From assembly GCF_024298865.1 (NCBI RefSeq), contig NZ_CP101161.1, positions 579,227 to 643,226 on the forward strand: 64,000 bases of DNA, written 5' to 3'. Both the position numbers and the translations under genes were made by a program. Within the stretch, counting starts at the first letter, position 1, and every line of letters starts with the position of its first letter. The notes beneath the pieces are model-generated. The model had not been told where the DNA came from, ran no database searches, and was given only the letters and a program-made list of their open reading frames with translations. This document shows positions 34,482-42,589 of this stretch, one piece after another. The stretch comes from Halorarius halobius (GTDB lineage: Archaea > Halobacteriota > Halobacteria > Halobacteriales > Haloarculaceae).

Positions 34482-36209
34482 TCAGACGGCTTCCGGCCCG
34501 GTCTTCCCGGTACGAATCTGGTGGGCGTTCTCCACCGGTAGGACGAACACCTTTCCGTCGCCCGGTTCGCCCGTCGTCGCCGCGTCGCGGATGGCTTCCG
34601 CGACCTCGGCGGCGGGCACGTCCGCGACGACGCACTCCACCTTCACCTTCTGGTGGAGGTCGACCGTGTACTCCTCGCCGCGCCACTGGCCGGTCTTCGC
34701 CGGTTGCGAACCGCGCCCCGAGACGTTCGTCACCGTCAGCGAGGGCGCACCCACTTCGGCGAGGCCGCGCTTGACGTCCGCGAGCTTGTCCGGGCGGATG
34801 AACGCCATCACGAGCTTGATGTCGCCGTCGTTGGGGCGGCCGCCGTCCGTGCGGACGATACCGTCGTCCCCGACGACGCGGCCCCCGTCGGCGGCCGTCT
34901 CGGGCCCCCCGAACTCGGGGTAGGTGTCGACGCCGTGTTCCGAGACGTCGAGCCCCTCGCGTTCGTGGTCGGGGGAGACGCGGGCCTCACCCAGCGACCG
35001 CAGGAGCCCGAACACCGCCGCGGTCGCGGCGACGGTCCAGGCCGTGATGAGCACCACCAGTGCCACCTGCCCGACGAGCGCGTCGAGGAAGAAGGCGGCG
35101 TCGAAGCCGGCCGCCCACGTCGGCACCGCGACCACCGGGTACAGCAGAGCCCCGAGCAGGCCCGCGGAGCCGTGGACCGGGAAGACGGCACAGACGTCGT
35201 CGATCTTCAGCCGCTTCTCGACGAACCCGAACACGAGCGGCAGTTGTGCGCCCGCGACGAGGCCGACGAACAGCGCGCCGACCCAGAGGATGTCGTCGGT
35301 GATGGAGGTGATGCCCACCAGCCCCGCGAGCATCCCGTTGGCGACGTACAGCGTGTCGACCTTGCCGGTCTTGTACAGCGCCGTGCCGCCCGCGCCGATG
35401 GCGCCGGCGGCCATTCCGAGCGTCGTCGTGAGCGCGACCCGACCGACGTAGTCGAACGCGCCCAGCGAGAGGATGCCCTCGTCCGCGGCGGCGGTCGCGT
35501 CGAACACCGATGCCGCGGTGCCGACGTTGAACCCGTACCAGCCGAACGCGAGGATGAGCGTCCCCAGCACCGCGAACGTCAGCGAGTGGCCGGGGATGAC
35601 GTTCACCGAGCCGTCGGTGTTGTAGCGGTCCATCCGCGGGCCGATGATCCACGCCGCGGTCAGGCCGGCGACCCCGCCCATCCCGTGGACGATGACGCCG
35701 CCCGCGAAATCGTGGAAGCCGATGGTCGAGAGGATGCCGCCGCCCCACGTGAAGCCGACGACGACGGGGTAGATGACTGCCGCCAGCAGTATCGTGTAGG
35801 TGACGTACGCGCGGAGCTTCGCGCGGCCGGCGACCGCGCCCGACACGATGGTCGCGGCGGTCATCGCGAACACCGCGCCGAACAGCCAGCTCACCCAGCC
35901 GTCCGACCCGGCCGACCACGTCGCCGTGAGGTCGGCGAGCGCGTACTCGCCGCCGCCGGTCAGGCCGCCGACGATGGTGGAGACGCCCGCGCCGACGAGG
36001 AAGAAGGCGATGACGCCGATGCTCCACGTCAGCATGTTCTTCGTCAACTGGTTGGCGACGTTCTTCGAGCGCACCTGCCCCGCCTCCAGCATGGCGAAGC
36101 CGGCGTGCATGAAGAAGATGAGGAACGTGACCGTCAGCACCCACAGGAGGTTCACCCCCTCCGCGAGCGCGGCCACGTCCACCCCCGACTGCAAGGCGAT
36201 ACCGTTCAT
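34482..36209 (-). CDS. amt: Ammonium transporter with fused C-terminal PII domain
   Basis: The 575-residue protein joins an Amt channel (about residues 15-420, 11 helices) and a complete PII (GlnB/GlnK) domain (about 463-575) by an acidic Gly-rich linker. Amt features include [30 protein letters not shown]-type sequence at the start and the central histidine region [20 protein letters not shown]. The PII part has the T-loop with Tyr in [15 protein letters not shown] and the ATP-binding [19 protein letters not shown]. The PII domain is nearly the same as the free GlnK at 36909-37256. Fusion would tether the gate regulator to the channel. Confidence 0.95.
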   Translation of the reverse strand: MNGIALQSGVDVAALAEGVNLLWVLTVTFLIFFMHAGFAMLEAGQVRSKNVANQLTKNMLTWSIGVIAFFLVGAGVSTIVGGLTGGGEYALADLTATWSAGSDGWVSWLFGAVFAMTAATIVSGAVAGRAKLRAYVTYTILLAAVIYPVVVGFTWGGGILSTIGFHDFAGGVIVHGMGGVAGLTAAWIIGPRMDRYNTDGSVNVIPGHSLTFAVLGTLILAFGWYGFNVGTAASVFDATAAADEGILSLGAFDYVGRVALTTTLGMAAGAIGAGGTALYKTGKVDTLYVANGMLAGLVGITSITDDILWVGALFVGLVAGAQLPLVFGFVEKRLKIDDVCAVFPVHGSAGLLGALLYPVVAVPTWAAGFDAAFFLDALVGQVALVVLITAWTVAATAAVFGLLRSLGEARVSPDHEREGLDVSEHGVDTYPEFGGPETAADGGRVVGDDGIVRTDGGRPNDGDIKLVMAFIRPDKLADVKRGLAEVGAPSLTVTNVSGRGSQPAKTGQWRGEEYTVDLHQKVKVECVVADVPAAEVAEAIRDAATTGEPGDGKVFVLPVENAHQIRTGKTGPEAV

Positions 36210-36289
36210 TCGCAATCACGTGGACGAGCGTCCACCTTCGTCTCGTATTCTACCATAGTTTGACTCCAACTCACGTCCAGCCGTGACGG

Positions 36290-36396
36290 AACTATCCTAC
36301 ATAAGCGTTAGCTTGAAAATCGCAAAGTTGTCTGGAGTATAAGGAACGGGCGTCCAATATGCCGTACGATATTACGGATATAAGGTCGTTCTTCGT
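36290..36396 (-). promoter_or_regulatory. Upstream control region of the amt-PII fusion gene
   Basis: No gene is accepted between 36210 and 36486. On the minus strand a TATA-like CTTATGTAG (about 36295-36305) lies 90-100 bases before the start. A second, CTTATAT (36378-36384), lies 170 bases before it. The latter sits in a 19-base sequence, 36378-36396, that is identical to 38795-38813 upstream of the second amt gene. Similarity extends to about 36445. This suggests shared regulation by nitrogen supply. Confidence 0.45.
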
Positions 36397-36486
36397 CAAG
36401 GAATCGTGCGTTCGTCGCGAGAGAGTCTGGACGGCCGTCCACCGCCTGACGCGCGGGAACGGGCCACACGGGCCGACGCGCGGTCG

Positions 36487-36906
36487 CTACAGCAGGCCGC
36501 GTCGGTCGCCCTCTGTCGCGGTCCGGACCGCGGCGTCCGCGACGACGCGCTGAACGCGGTCGTCCATCGCCAGCGCCGCGAGGAACGCCTCGCGGCCGGT
36601 GTCGTCCGTGAACCGACAGACGGCGAGGAGGTTGTCGCCGCCGGTCAACTCGAACACCGCGTGGGCCCCGCCGAGCGTGCGGAGGCAGTCGGCCACCCCG
36701 TCGACGTCGCCGGGCGCGACGGCCAGCCGGACGACGACGGTCCGGGCGTCGAGGGCGTCGTGGTCGACGAGCGGCGCGTACCCCCGTATCCGGCCGTCCG
36801 ATTCGAGTGCATCCAGTCGCCCCTCGTCGACCGCGAGGCCGGCGCGGCCGACGCGCTCGTCCGCGCGCCGGCGGGCCGGCTCCTCCCCCCCGGAGCGCCC
36901 GGACAC
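36487..36906 (-). CDS. Lrp/AsnC-family transcriptional regulator
   Basis: From the GTG at 36906, two bases after the glnK stop, the product is 139 residues. Residues about 10-40 follow an Lrp HTH (ARRRADERVGRAGLAVDEGR, then LDALESDGRIRGYAPLVDHDAL), though the recognition helix is unusually rich in Arg and Gly. The ligand-binding RAM-like domain follows: TVVVRLAVAPGDVDGVADCL, then HAVFELTGGDNLLAVCRFTD. As the third gene of the amt-glnK operon it could control nitrogen genes in response to an amino acid. Start is chosen for the operon spacing. Confidence 0.78.
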   Translation of the reverse strand: MSGRSGGEEPARRRADERVGRAGLAVDEGRLDALESDGRIRGYAPLVDHDALDARTVVVRLAVAPGDVDGVADCLRTLGGAHAVFELTGGDNLLAVCRFTDDTGREAFLAALAMDDRVQRVVADAAVRTATEGDRRGLL

Positions 36907-36908
36907 GG

Positions 36909-37256
36909 TCAGACCGCTTCCGGCCCCGTCTTGCCGGTGCGGATCTGGTAGGCCGCGTCGACGGGCAGGACGAACACCTTCCCGTCGCCCGGCTCGCCGG
37001 TCTTGGCGGCCTCGCAGATGGCCTCCGCCACGTCGCTCCCCTCGACGTCGGCGACGACGCACTCGACTTTCACCTTCTGGTGGAGGTCCACCGTGTACTC
37101 CTCGCCGCGGTACTGGCTCGTCTTGGCGGGCTGAGAGCCGCGCCCGGAGACGTCCGTGACGGTCAGGGAGGGCGCGCCGACCTCGGCGAGCCCCCGCTTC
37201 ACGTCAGCCAGTTTGTCGGGGCGGACGTACGCGACGACCATCTCGATGTCGCTCAT
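36909..37256 (-). CDS. glnK: Nitrogen regulatory protein PII (GlnK)
   Basis: A 115-residue trimeric signal protein that binds ATP/ADP and 2-oxoglutarate and blocks the Amt channel with its T-loop when nitrogen is plentiful. Visible: [20 protein letters not shown], the T-loop [20 protein letters not shown] with a Tyr at the uridylylation-type position, and the B-loop [19 protein letters not shown]. Its ATG overlaps the amt stop by four bases (ATGA), the usual amt-glnK coupling. The Lrp-like gene follows directly. Confidence 0.97.
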   Translation of the reverse strand: MSDIEMVVAYVRPDKLADVKRGLAEVGAPSLTVTDVSGRGSQPAKTSQYRGEEYTVDLHQKVKVECVVADVEGSDVAEAICEAAKTGEPGDGKVFVLPVDAAYQIRTGKTGPEAV

Positions 37257-38614
37257 TCGGACTCACCCCCGTCGGTCCGGAGTTCGCGGCCGCCGTCCGC
37301 GACGGCGGCGGGGCCGTCCCCACCGCTCTCGACGGTGAACTCGGGGTAGGCGGACATGCCGTGTTCGCCCTGGTCGAGCCCGACCTCCTCCTCCTCCTCG
37401 CTGACGCGCAGGCCGATGACCGCATCGATGGCGCCGAGCACGAGCATCGAGGTGAGGACGGTCCAGGTGCCGATGAGCAGCGAGCCGGCGACCTGCATGA
37501 CGAGCTGGTTCAGCGAGAACCCGGCCACGTCGAAGAACGGGATGAGCATCGTCCCGATGAAGCCGGCCGACCCGTGGACGGCGAACACGCCACAGACGTC
37601 GTCGATGCCCAGCGAGTCGACGGCCCACCGGTAGACGAGCGGCGTCTGGACGCCGCCGACGATGCCGATGACGAGCGCACCGGGCCAGGAGACGTGGACG
37701 CAGGCGCCCGTGATGGCGACCAGCCCCGCGAGCAGACCGTTCGCGGCGAACAGCGGGTCGGGCTTCCCCTCCCGGACGGTCGTTACCATCGTGGAGGCGA
37801 GCATGCCGGCACCCATCGCCAGCGTCGTGTTGAGCGCGACCCGGCCGAGCGCGGCGCCGTTGAAGCCGCCGTCGCTCGTCAGCACCGTCGCCTGCGTGCC
37901 GACGTTGAACCCGTACCAGCCAAAGGCGAGGATGAGCGTCCCGATGACCGCAAAGAGGACGCTGTGGCCCGGAATCGGCTTCGCGTCGCCGTTGCTGTCG
38001 AACCGGCCCTTGCGCGGGCCGACCATGTAGGCGGCGGTCAGACCCGCGATGCCGCCCATCGCGTGGACGACCGTCGCGCCCGCGAAGTCCTTGTAGCCGA
38101 CGCCGAGCGCCTCCCCGAGGAACCCCGTCGAGGAGAGCAGACCGGTGCCGCCCCACGTCGACCCCGAGACGACGGGGTAGAGGACGGCGACCAGCACGAA
38201 CGCGTAGACGACGTACGCGGAGTACTTCATCCGCTCGGCGACCGCGCCCGACACGATGGTCGCGGCGGTCATGGCGAAGACGGCGCCGAACAGCCAGCCG
38301 ACCCACGCCGTGGGGTCGTTGACGTACGCGAACGCCGAGGAGACCGAGAACTCGACGCTCGGCGAGCCGAGCATCCCCGCCATCGCGGAGACGCCCGCCC
38401 CCACGAGGAAGAACACCAGCACGCCCATCGACCAGTCGGTCATGTTCTTCATCACGACGTTGCCGGCGTTCTTGGCGCGTACCTGTCCGGCCTCCAGCAG
38501 CGCGAACCCGGGCTGCATGAAGAAGATGAGGAACGTCACCACCAGCACCCACACCGCGTTGATGCTGTCGGCGATGGCGGTGATGTCACCCTGCATCGGA
38601 ACGAACTCCATCAT
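37253..38614 (-). CDS. amt: Ammonium transporter
   Basis: A 453-residue Amt/MEP/Rh channel with 11 predicted helices, conducting ammonium or ammonia into the cell. The N-terminal segment [20 protein letters not shown] and [19 protein letters not shown] are typical. The twin-His region is [20 protein letters not shown], and [19 protein letters not shown] holds the second. The C-terminal tail is short and acidic without a PII domain, unlike the other amt gene. ATG codons at 38614 and 38611 are both possible. It is the first gene of amt-glnK-lrp. Confidence 0.95.
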   Translation of the reverse strand: MMEFVPMQGDITAIADSINAVWVLVVTFLIFFMQPGFALLEAGQVRAKNAGNVVMKNMTDWSMGVLVFFLVGAGVSAMAGMLGSPSVEFSVSSAFAYVNDPTAWVGWLFGAVFAMTAATIVSGAVAERMKYSAYVVYAFVLVAVLYPVVSGSTWGGTGLLSSTGFLGEALGVGYKDFAGATVVHAMGGIAGLTAAYMVGPRKGRFDSNGDAKPIPGHSVLFAVIGTLILAFGWYGFNVGTQATVLTSDGGFNGAALGRVALNTTLAMGAGMLASTMVTTVREGKPDPLFAANGLLAGLVAITGACVHVSWPGALVIGIVGGVQTPLVYRWAVDSLGIDDVCGVFAVHGSAGFIGTMLIPFFDVAGFSLNQLVMQVAGSLLIGTWTVLTSMLVLGAIDAVIGLRVSEEEEEVGLDQGEHGMSAYPEFTVESGGDGPAAVADGGRELRTDGGESE

Positions 38615-38936
38615 CAGTCAGTACCTCCGTCAATCGGACTGCAAACGTCCATGTTTTCTCCTTTTTCGGCCATGTTCGTGACCTCGTATGCGGTCGATGC
38701 TCACGGAGGTTTGCTATATAATGGTTTGGTTGCGAGTTTCAGAATTTCCGCCGCAACTAATGACGTTCGTTCGAAATGCGATACAATAATATCAATATAA
38801 GGTCGTTCTTCGTTAGAGAACCGGACGCGCGTCGGTCGGGGAACTGGACGGTCGTCAACGGCAGAATCTGCCGAACGTGGGGTGTGACGCTTGCACGCGC
38901 GACGGACGTAGCCCGAGCGGGGAGTCGCTCCGGACG
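38615..38936 (-). promoter_or_regulatory. Long upstream region of the amt-glnK-lrp operon
   Basis: No gene is supported in these 322 bases between amt and hemB. The half near amt is AT-rich. On the minus strand a TATA-like ATTATATAG (about 38712-38721) lies about 100 bases before the amt start. A second, CTTATAT (38795-38801), lies 181 bases before it, within the 19-base core shared with the other amt gene (38795-38813). Similarity between the two upstream regions spans about 38776-38861. The rest shows no clear feature. Confidence 0.45.
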
Positions 38937-39917
38937 TTACAGTAGTTCCGCGACGTCCTCGGCGAAGTAGGTGAGAATCAGGTCCGCGCCCGCCCGCTTG
39001 ATGGACAGCAGCGACTCGTGAGCGACCGCCTCCAAATCGAGCCACCCCTGCTCGGCGGCGGCGTGGAGCATCGCGTACTCGCCGGAGACGTTGTAGGCGG
39101 CGACGGGCCGGTCGACGGACTCGCGGACGTCCCGCACCACGTCGAGATACGGGAGCGCGGGCTTGACCATCACCACGTCCGCGCCCTGCTCGACGTCGAG
39201 ACGGACCTCCCGCTTCGCTTCCCGGCGGTTCGCGGGGTCCATCTGGTAGTGGCGCCGGTCGCCGAACGCGGGTGCGCCGTCGGCGGCATCGCGGAACGGT
39301 CCGTAGAACGCGGAGGCGTACTTCGCGGCGTACGCCATGATGGGCACGTCCGCGAGGCCTGCCCCGTCGAGCGCCTCGCGAATGGCCGCGACCTGTCCGT
39401 CCATCATCCCCGAGGGCGCTATCATGTCGGCGCCGGCCTCGGCCTGCGAGACGGCGGTCTTCGCGTACAACTCGAGCGTCGCGTCGTTGCGGACGGTCAA
39501 CTCGGGGTCCGCGGCGGCGTCGGATTCTAGCACGCCACAGTGGCCGTGGTCGGTGTACTCGCACAGACAGAGGTCAGCGATGACGTAGGCGTCGGTCCGG
39601 TCGGTGATGCGGCGGGTCGCCCGCTGGACGACGCCGTCCTCCGCGTACGCGCGACTTCCCTCCGGGTCCTTCGATTCGGGGATGCCGAACAGCATCACCG
39701 CTTCGACGCCCGTCTCCATGACCTCGCGCACCCGGGCGACACTCTCCTCGACGGGGACCCGCTCGTGGCCCGGCATCGACTCGATGGGGACCCGCTCGTC
39801 GGCCGTCGCGTCGACGAACACGGGCGCGATGAGGTCCGACGCCGACACCGACGTCTCCGAGACCATCTCGCGGACGCCGTCGCCACGCAGGCGACGTGGC
39901 CGCTCGGTGAACTCCAT
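38937..39917 (-). CDS. hemB: Delta-aminolevulinic acid dehydratase (porphobilinogen synthase)
   Basis: The enzyme condenses two 5-aminolevulinates into porphobilinogen, the step between HemL and HemC, whose genes are at 9282 and 7539. The 326-residue product has the zinc site [16 protein letters not shown] with three cysteines, so it is a Zn-type enzyme. It has the catalytic lysines in [18 protein letters not shown] and [15 protein letters not shown], and the magnesium-site-like [16 protein letters not shown]. Complete, cytoplasmic. It is on the same strand as the nitrogen genes but separated from them by 322 bases. Confidence 0.97.
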   Translation of the reverse strand: MEFTERPRRLRGDGVREMVSETSVSASDLIAPVFVDATADERVPIESMPGHERVPVEESVARVREVMETGVEAVMLFGIPESKDPEGSRAYAEDGVVQRATRRITDRTDAYVIADLCLCEYTDHGHCGVLESDAAADPELTVRNDATLELYAKTAVSQAEAGADMIAPSGMMDGQVAAIREALDGAGLADVPIMAYAAKYASAFYGPFRDAADGAPAFGDRRHYQMDPANRREAKREVRLDVEQGADVVMVKPALPYLDVVRDVRESVDRPVAAYNVSGEYAMLHAAAEQGWLDLEAVAHESLLSIKRAGADLILTYFAEDVAELL

Positions 39918-39999
39918 GCCCGGGGTTACGAGGGGAGGGTCAAAACCACATCGTTCGGTGTCAAAAGGGATTTACCGGCGCCTGAGTTACCGCAGGTAG

Positions 40000-40554
40000 A
40001 TGCTGTCGTCCCTCCAGAGCGGGTCGATTCCCCCCATCATCGAGAACGCGCTCCGGGAGGCGATGCCCGTGGTCCGTGACATCCTGAACTCCGAGTACGC
40101 CTTCCTCATCCTGCTGGGCGTGTTCGTGCTCGAGGGGGCGATGCTGATGTACGTGATGCCCAGCGAGGGCATCGTCCCCGCGGCCATCCTCCTGCTGGGG
40201 GAGTCGCCCGTCGAGTACGCGCTCATCATCGGCGTCGCCGTCGTCGGTGCGACAATCGGCCAGTTCGCGCTGTTCTCGCTGGCGAAACGCGGCGGCCGCG
40301 AGTACCTGCTGGAGAAGCGCTGGTTCCGCATCTCCGAGGAGAAACTCGACCGGTTCGACGGCTGGTTCGACCGGTGGGGGCCGGTCGTCGTGCCCGTCTC
40401 GAACTCCCTGCTTTTCACCCGCGGGATGCTCACCGTCCCCGCGGGGCTCGCGGAGATGGACGACCGGGAGTTCGTGGCGTTGTCGGCGCTCGGAACGCTC
40501 TCCTTCGAGTGTATCCTCGCGGCCATCACGCTCGGCCTGCTCGGCGCGCTGTAG
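40000..40554 (+). CDS. DedA family membrane protein
   Basis: A 184-residue protein with four or five helices. The DedA-type segment is FVLEGAMLMYVMPSEGIVPAAILLLG (about residues 47-72), then GVAVVGATIGQFALFSLAKRGGREYLLEKRW-type sequence and GPVVVPVSNSLLFTRGMLTVPAG. The ExxxP and GxxxG/RxxxP-like positions of DedA are recognisable. It is thought to move or balance membrane lipids; the substrate is not known. It is transcribed away from hemB. The GNAT cluster begins 66 bases downstream. Confidence 0.85.
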   Translation: MLSSLQSGSIPPIIENALREAMPVVRDILNSEYAFLILLGVFVLEGAMLMYVMPSEGIVPAAILLLGESPVEYALIIGVAVVGATIGQFALFSLAKRGGREYLLEKRWFRISEEKLDRFDGWFDRWGPVVVPVSNSLLFTRGMLTVPAGLAEMDDREFVALSALGTLSFECILAAITLGLLGAL

Positions 40555-40620
40555 TGTGGGTGTGCCAACAGTTCTCAGTTTCACGGAACGGCTAAGGGGG
40601 CCCCTCTACTCGGTTCAGGT

Positions 40621-41160
40621 ATGCCAGGACCCGTATTCCTCGCGGGTGACGCCGTCGCCCTCCATCCCATCGAGGAGGACGACCTCGAGTTCACCCAGCG
40701 GTACAGCAACGACCCCCGCATCCGTCATGGGCTGACGACATCCGAGCCACAAAACGCCTACGAGACCCAGCAACGGCACGAACAGCACAGCGACACCGAC
40801 GACGGCGTCGGCCTGCTGGTCGTCCCCGACGGCACCGACGAGCCCGTCGGCATCATCGTCCTGTTCGACATCGACGACACCCACGGCACCGGGGAACTCG
40901 CCTGCTGGGTCGTCCCGGACGCGCAGGGCAACGGCTACGCCACCGAGGCCACGGCGCTGATGGTCGACCACGCGCTCGGGGAGCGGCGGCTCCACAAGGT
41001 CATCGCCCGTGCGCTGGTCGGCAACGAGGCGTCGCGCGGCGCGCTCGAATCCGTCGGCTTCGTCGAGGAGGGCGTCCAGCGCGACGAGAAGTACGTCGAC
41101 GGCCGGTTCCGTGACGTGATGCGCTACTCGATTCTCACCGACGAGTGGGGTGGTGTCTGA
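40621..41160 (+). CDS. GNAT acetyltransferase 1 of a tandem triplet (RimJ/RimL-like)
   Basis: A 179-residue acetyltransferase of the RimJ/RimL type. The start MPGPVFLAGDAVALHPIEEDDLEF recurs in its two neighbours. The acetyl-CoA site is VVPDAQGNGYATEATALMVDHAL with Q-G-N-G-Y-A near residue 100. The typical end is LVGNEASRGALESVGFVEEGVQRDEKYVDG. Such enzymes acetylate protein N-termini, antibiotics or small amines. The stop codon and the next ATG share one base (TGATG), showing coupling. Confidence 0.9.
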   Translation: MPGPVFLAGDAVALHPIEEDDLEFTQRYSNDPRIRHGLTTSEPQNAYETQQRHEQHSDTDDGVGLLVVPDGTDEPVGIIVLFDIDDTHGTGELACWVVPDAQGNGYATEATALMVDHALGERRLHKVIARALVGNEASRGALESVGFVEEGVQRDEKYVDGRFRDVMRYSILTDEWGGV

Positions 41161-41708
41161 TGCCGGGCCCCGCGTTCCGAACGGGCGAGGCGGTCGCGCT
41201 CCACACGGTCGAGGAGGACGACCTCGAGTTCCTCAAGCGCCTCCGCAACGACCCGGAGATTCGCCACGGGATGACGTTCTCCCGGCCGGAGAACGAGACG
41301 GCCATCGAGGAGTGGTTCGAGGAGCACGTCTCCGAGACGACAGGCGAGGGCGCACAGTTCCTCGTCTGTCCGCGCGACGCCCCCGGTGACCCCGTCGGCT
41401 TCGTCTCGCTGTTCGACGTCGAGCGCCCCGAGTCCCACGGCGACATCGCCTACTTCCTCGACCCCGACGAGCGGGGCAACGGCTACGCGACCGCGGCCGT
41501 CGAACTCCTCGTCGGCTACGCCATCGAGGAACAGCGGCTCCACCGGGTTCACGCGGTCGCGCTGGCCGGCAACGAGGCGTCGCGTCGCGTGCTCGAACGG
41601 GTCGGCTTCGTCGAGGAGGAGACCCGGCGCGCGGAGAAACTCGTCGACGGCGAGTTCCGCGACGCCGTCTCCTACTCGATTCTCGCCGAGGAGTGGGGTG
41701 ATTCCTGA
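41160..41708 (+). CDS. GNAT acetyltransferase 2 of a tandem triplet
   Basis: The ATG at 41160 overlaps the previous stop by one base and gives 182 residues, MPGPAFRTGEAVALHTVEEDDLEF. It is closely similar to gene 1 through the acetyl-CoA loop DPDERGNGYATAAVELLVGYAI and the tail LAGNEASRRVLERVGFVEEETRRAEKLVDG. The middle variable region (about 40-70) differs, which may reflect another acceptor. It runs into gene 3 with the same TGATG overlap. Cytoplasmic; substrate unknown. Confidence 0.9.
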   Translation: MPGPAFRTGEAVALHTVEEDDLEFLKRLRNDPEIRHGMTFSRPENETAIEEWFEEHVSETTGEGAQFLVCPRDAPGDPVGFVSLFDVERPESHGDIAYFLDPDERGNGYATAAVELLVGYAIEEQRLHRVHAVALAGNEASRRVLERVGFVEEETRRAEKLVDGEFRDAVSYSILAEEWGDS

Positions 41709-42277
41709 TGCCGGGGCCGTTGTTCCGGCGGACGACCGACGGCGAGGTGTCGCTTCGCCCACGCGAGCGCGAGGACAACGAGTTCTACCACCGGAACGTC
41801 AACGACCCCGCAGTGCGGCGGCTCCTGCGGAACACCGAGCCGAAGAACCTGCGGGCCATCGACGGGGAGTTCGAGGAGCACTCCGGTAACGACGGCGACT
41901 ACGACGGCTACGGGTTCGTCATCTGCGCCGAGGGCGACGACGGTCCCACGCCCGTCGGCTCAATCGGCATCTGGCGCATCGACCACGTCAACGCGAACGC
42001 GTGGATGGGCGCGTGGGTCGACCCCGAGTTCCACGGCGAGGGGTACGCACCCCGCGGCGCGGCGCTCATCGTCGAGTTCGCGTTCACCGAGTTGAACCTC
42101 AATCGGGTGCAGACGGGCGTGTTCGAGCCGAACCGCCCCTCCCAGCGCGTGATGGAGAAACTCGGCTTCGAGCGCGAGGGCGTCCAGCGACAGGAGAAGT
42201 TCATCGACGGCGAGTTCGTCGACACCTACCTGTACGCGATGCTCCGCGAGGACTGGGACGGCGACGAGTGGCTGTAG
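41708..42277 (+). CDS. GNAT acetyltransferase 3 of a tandem triplet
   Basis: A 189-residue, more diverged member beginning MPGPLFRRTTDGEVSLRPRE. The acetyl-CoA loop is VDPEFHGEGYAPRGAALIVEFAF with H-G-E-G-Y-A near residue 112. The tail VFEPNRPSQRVMEKLGFEREGVQRQEKFIDG is the RimJ/RimL pattern. It starts on the last base of gene 2's stop codon. Its 3' end abuts the candidate small RNA copy B on the opposite strand, which is the same arrangement seen at the GNAT gene at 13155. Confidence 0.9.
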   Translation: MPGPLFRRTTDGEVSLRPREREDNEFYHRNVNDPAVRRLLRNTEPKNLRAIDGEFEEHSGNDGDYDGYGFVICAEGDDGPTPVGSIGIWRIDHVNANAWMGAWVDPEFHGEGYAPRGAALIVEFAFTELNLNRVQTGVFEPNRPSQRVMEKLGFEREGVQRQEKFIDGEFVDTYLYAMLREDWDGDEWL

Positions 42278-42280
42278 CGA

Positions 42281-42355
42281 GCAGGCGACCCCGTGGTCGG
42301 CGGGGCGGTGGGTCGCACGACGGCCGAGTTCGCCCCGCCGCAGTAGTTACGTCAC
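42281..42355 (-). ncRNA. Candidate small RNA, copy B (pseudoknot-forming)
   Basis: On the minus strand this element starts GTGACGTA (42355-42348) like copy A at 13081. The stem arms are GGCGGGGCG and CGCCCCGCC (42339-42331 and 42307-42299). The pseudoknot arms are GCGACCC (42316-42310) and GGGTCGC (42291-42285). Bases between the arms differ from copy A at most linker positions while the arms do not. A TATA-like CTTTATCA on the minus strand (42386-42379) lies 24 bases before GTGACGTA. The end abuts the GNAT 3 coding end. It might instead be a 3' element of that gene read on the plus strand. Confidence 0.5.
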
Positions 42356-42378
42356 GAGGTCGGTGGTTGCGGATTCGG

Positions 42379-42386
42379 TGATAAAG
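42379..42386 (-). promoter_or_regulatory. TATA-like box of small RNA copy B
   Basis: CTTTATCA on the minus strand, 24 bases upstream of the conserved GTGACGTA, parallels the TTCAAGTA box upstream of copy A. Confidence 0.4.
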
Positions 42387-42400
42387 TTCAGGGAGGCGCG

Positions 42401-42430
42401 CGCTGGCCGCGACGCCGTGCGCGGCCAGCG
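42401..42430. repeat. Inverted repeat (hairpin)
   Basis: CGCTGGCCGCG (42401-42411) and its exact complement (42420-42430) enclose eight bases. It lies in the 312-base gap between the GNAT triplet and the HTH gene. The rest of that gap has a GCGAGC-rich stretch (about 42485-42520) and no coding signal. The role is unknown. Confidence 0.6.
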
Positions 42431-42543
42431 GCGTGCGAGGGACCAAGCCGCGACCGGGGCGCGGTTCGACCGGAGGGAGAACCGCGTGGCGAACGGCGAG
42501 CGTAGCGAGCCGTGAGCAAGGGAGCGGCGCGGTGTCTTTTTCC

Positions 42544-42589
42544 TCCAGTGTTTGCCGGCGAGCCGGAGGCTTGCCGTGCAAACACTGGA
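42544..42589 (-). terminator. Long hairpin directly after the HTH gene stop codon
   Basis: TCCAGTGTTTGC (42544-42555) pairs with 42578-42589, and the inner arms 42556-42563 and 42569-42576 continue the stem with one bulged base and a five-base loop. The hairpin begins right after the TAG at 42590-42592 of the minus-strand gene. It may end or stabilise that mRNA, but no T-run follows in that direction, so a simple terminator is not certain. Confidence 0.45.

Noticed and set aside
36359-38970. Two short plus-strand frames (36359-36553 and 38776-38970) with similar starts containing IRSFFV
   Set aside because: The similarity comes mostly from the shared 19-base core. The frames use codons rare here (ATA, AGG) and diverge after about 30 codons. 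A duplicated control region explains it better.
42544-42589. A standard intrinsic terminator for the plus strand
   Set aside because: The plus-strand genes end at 42277 and no T-run follows the hairpin in that direction.
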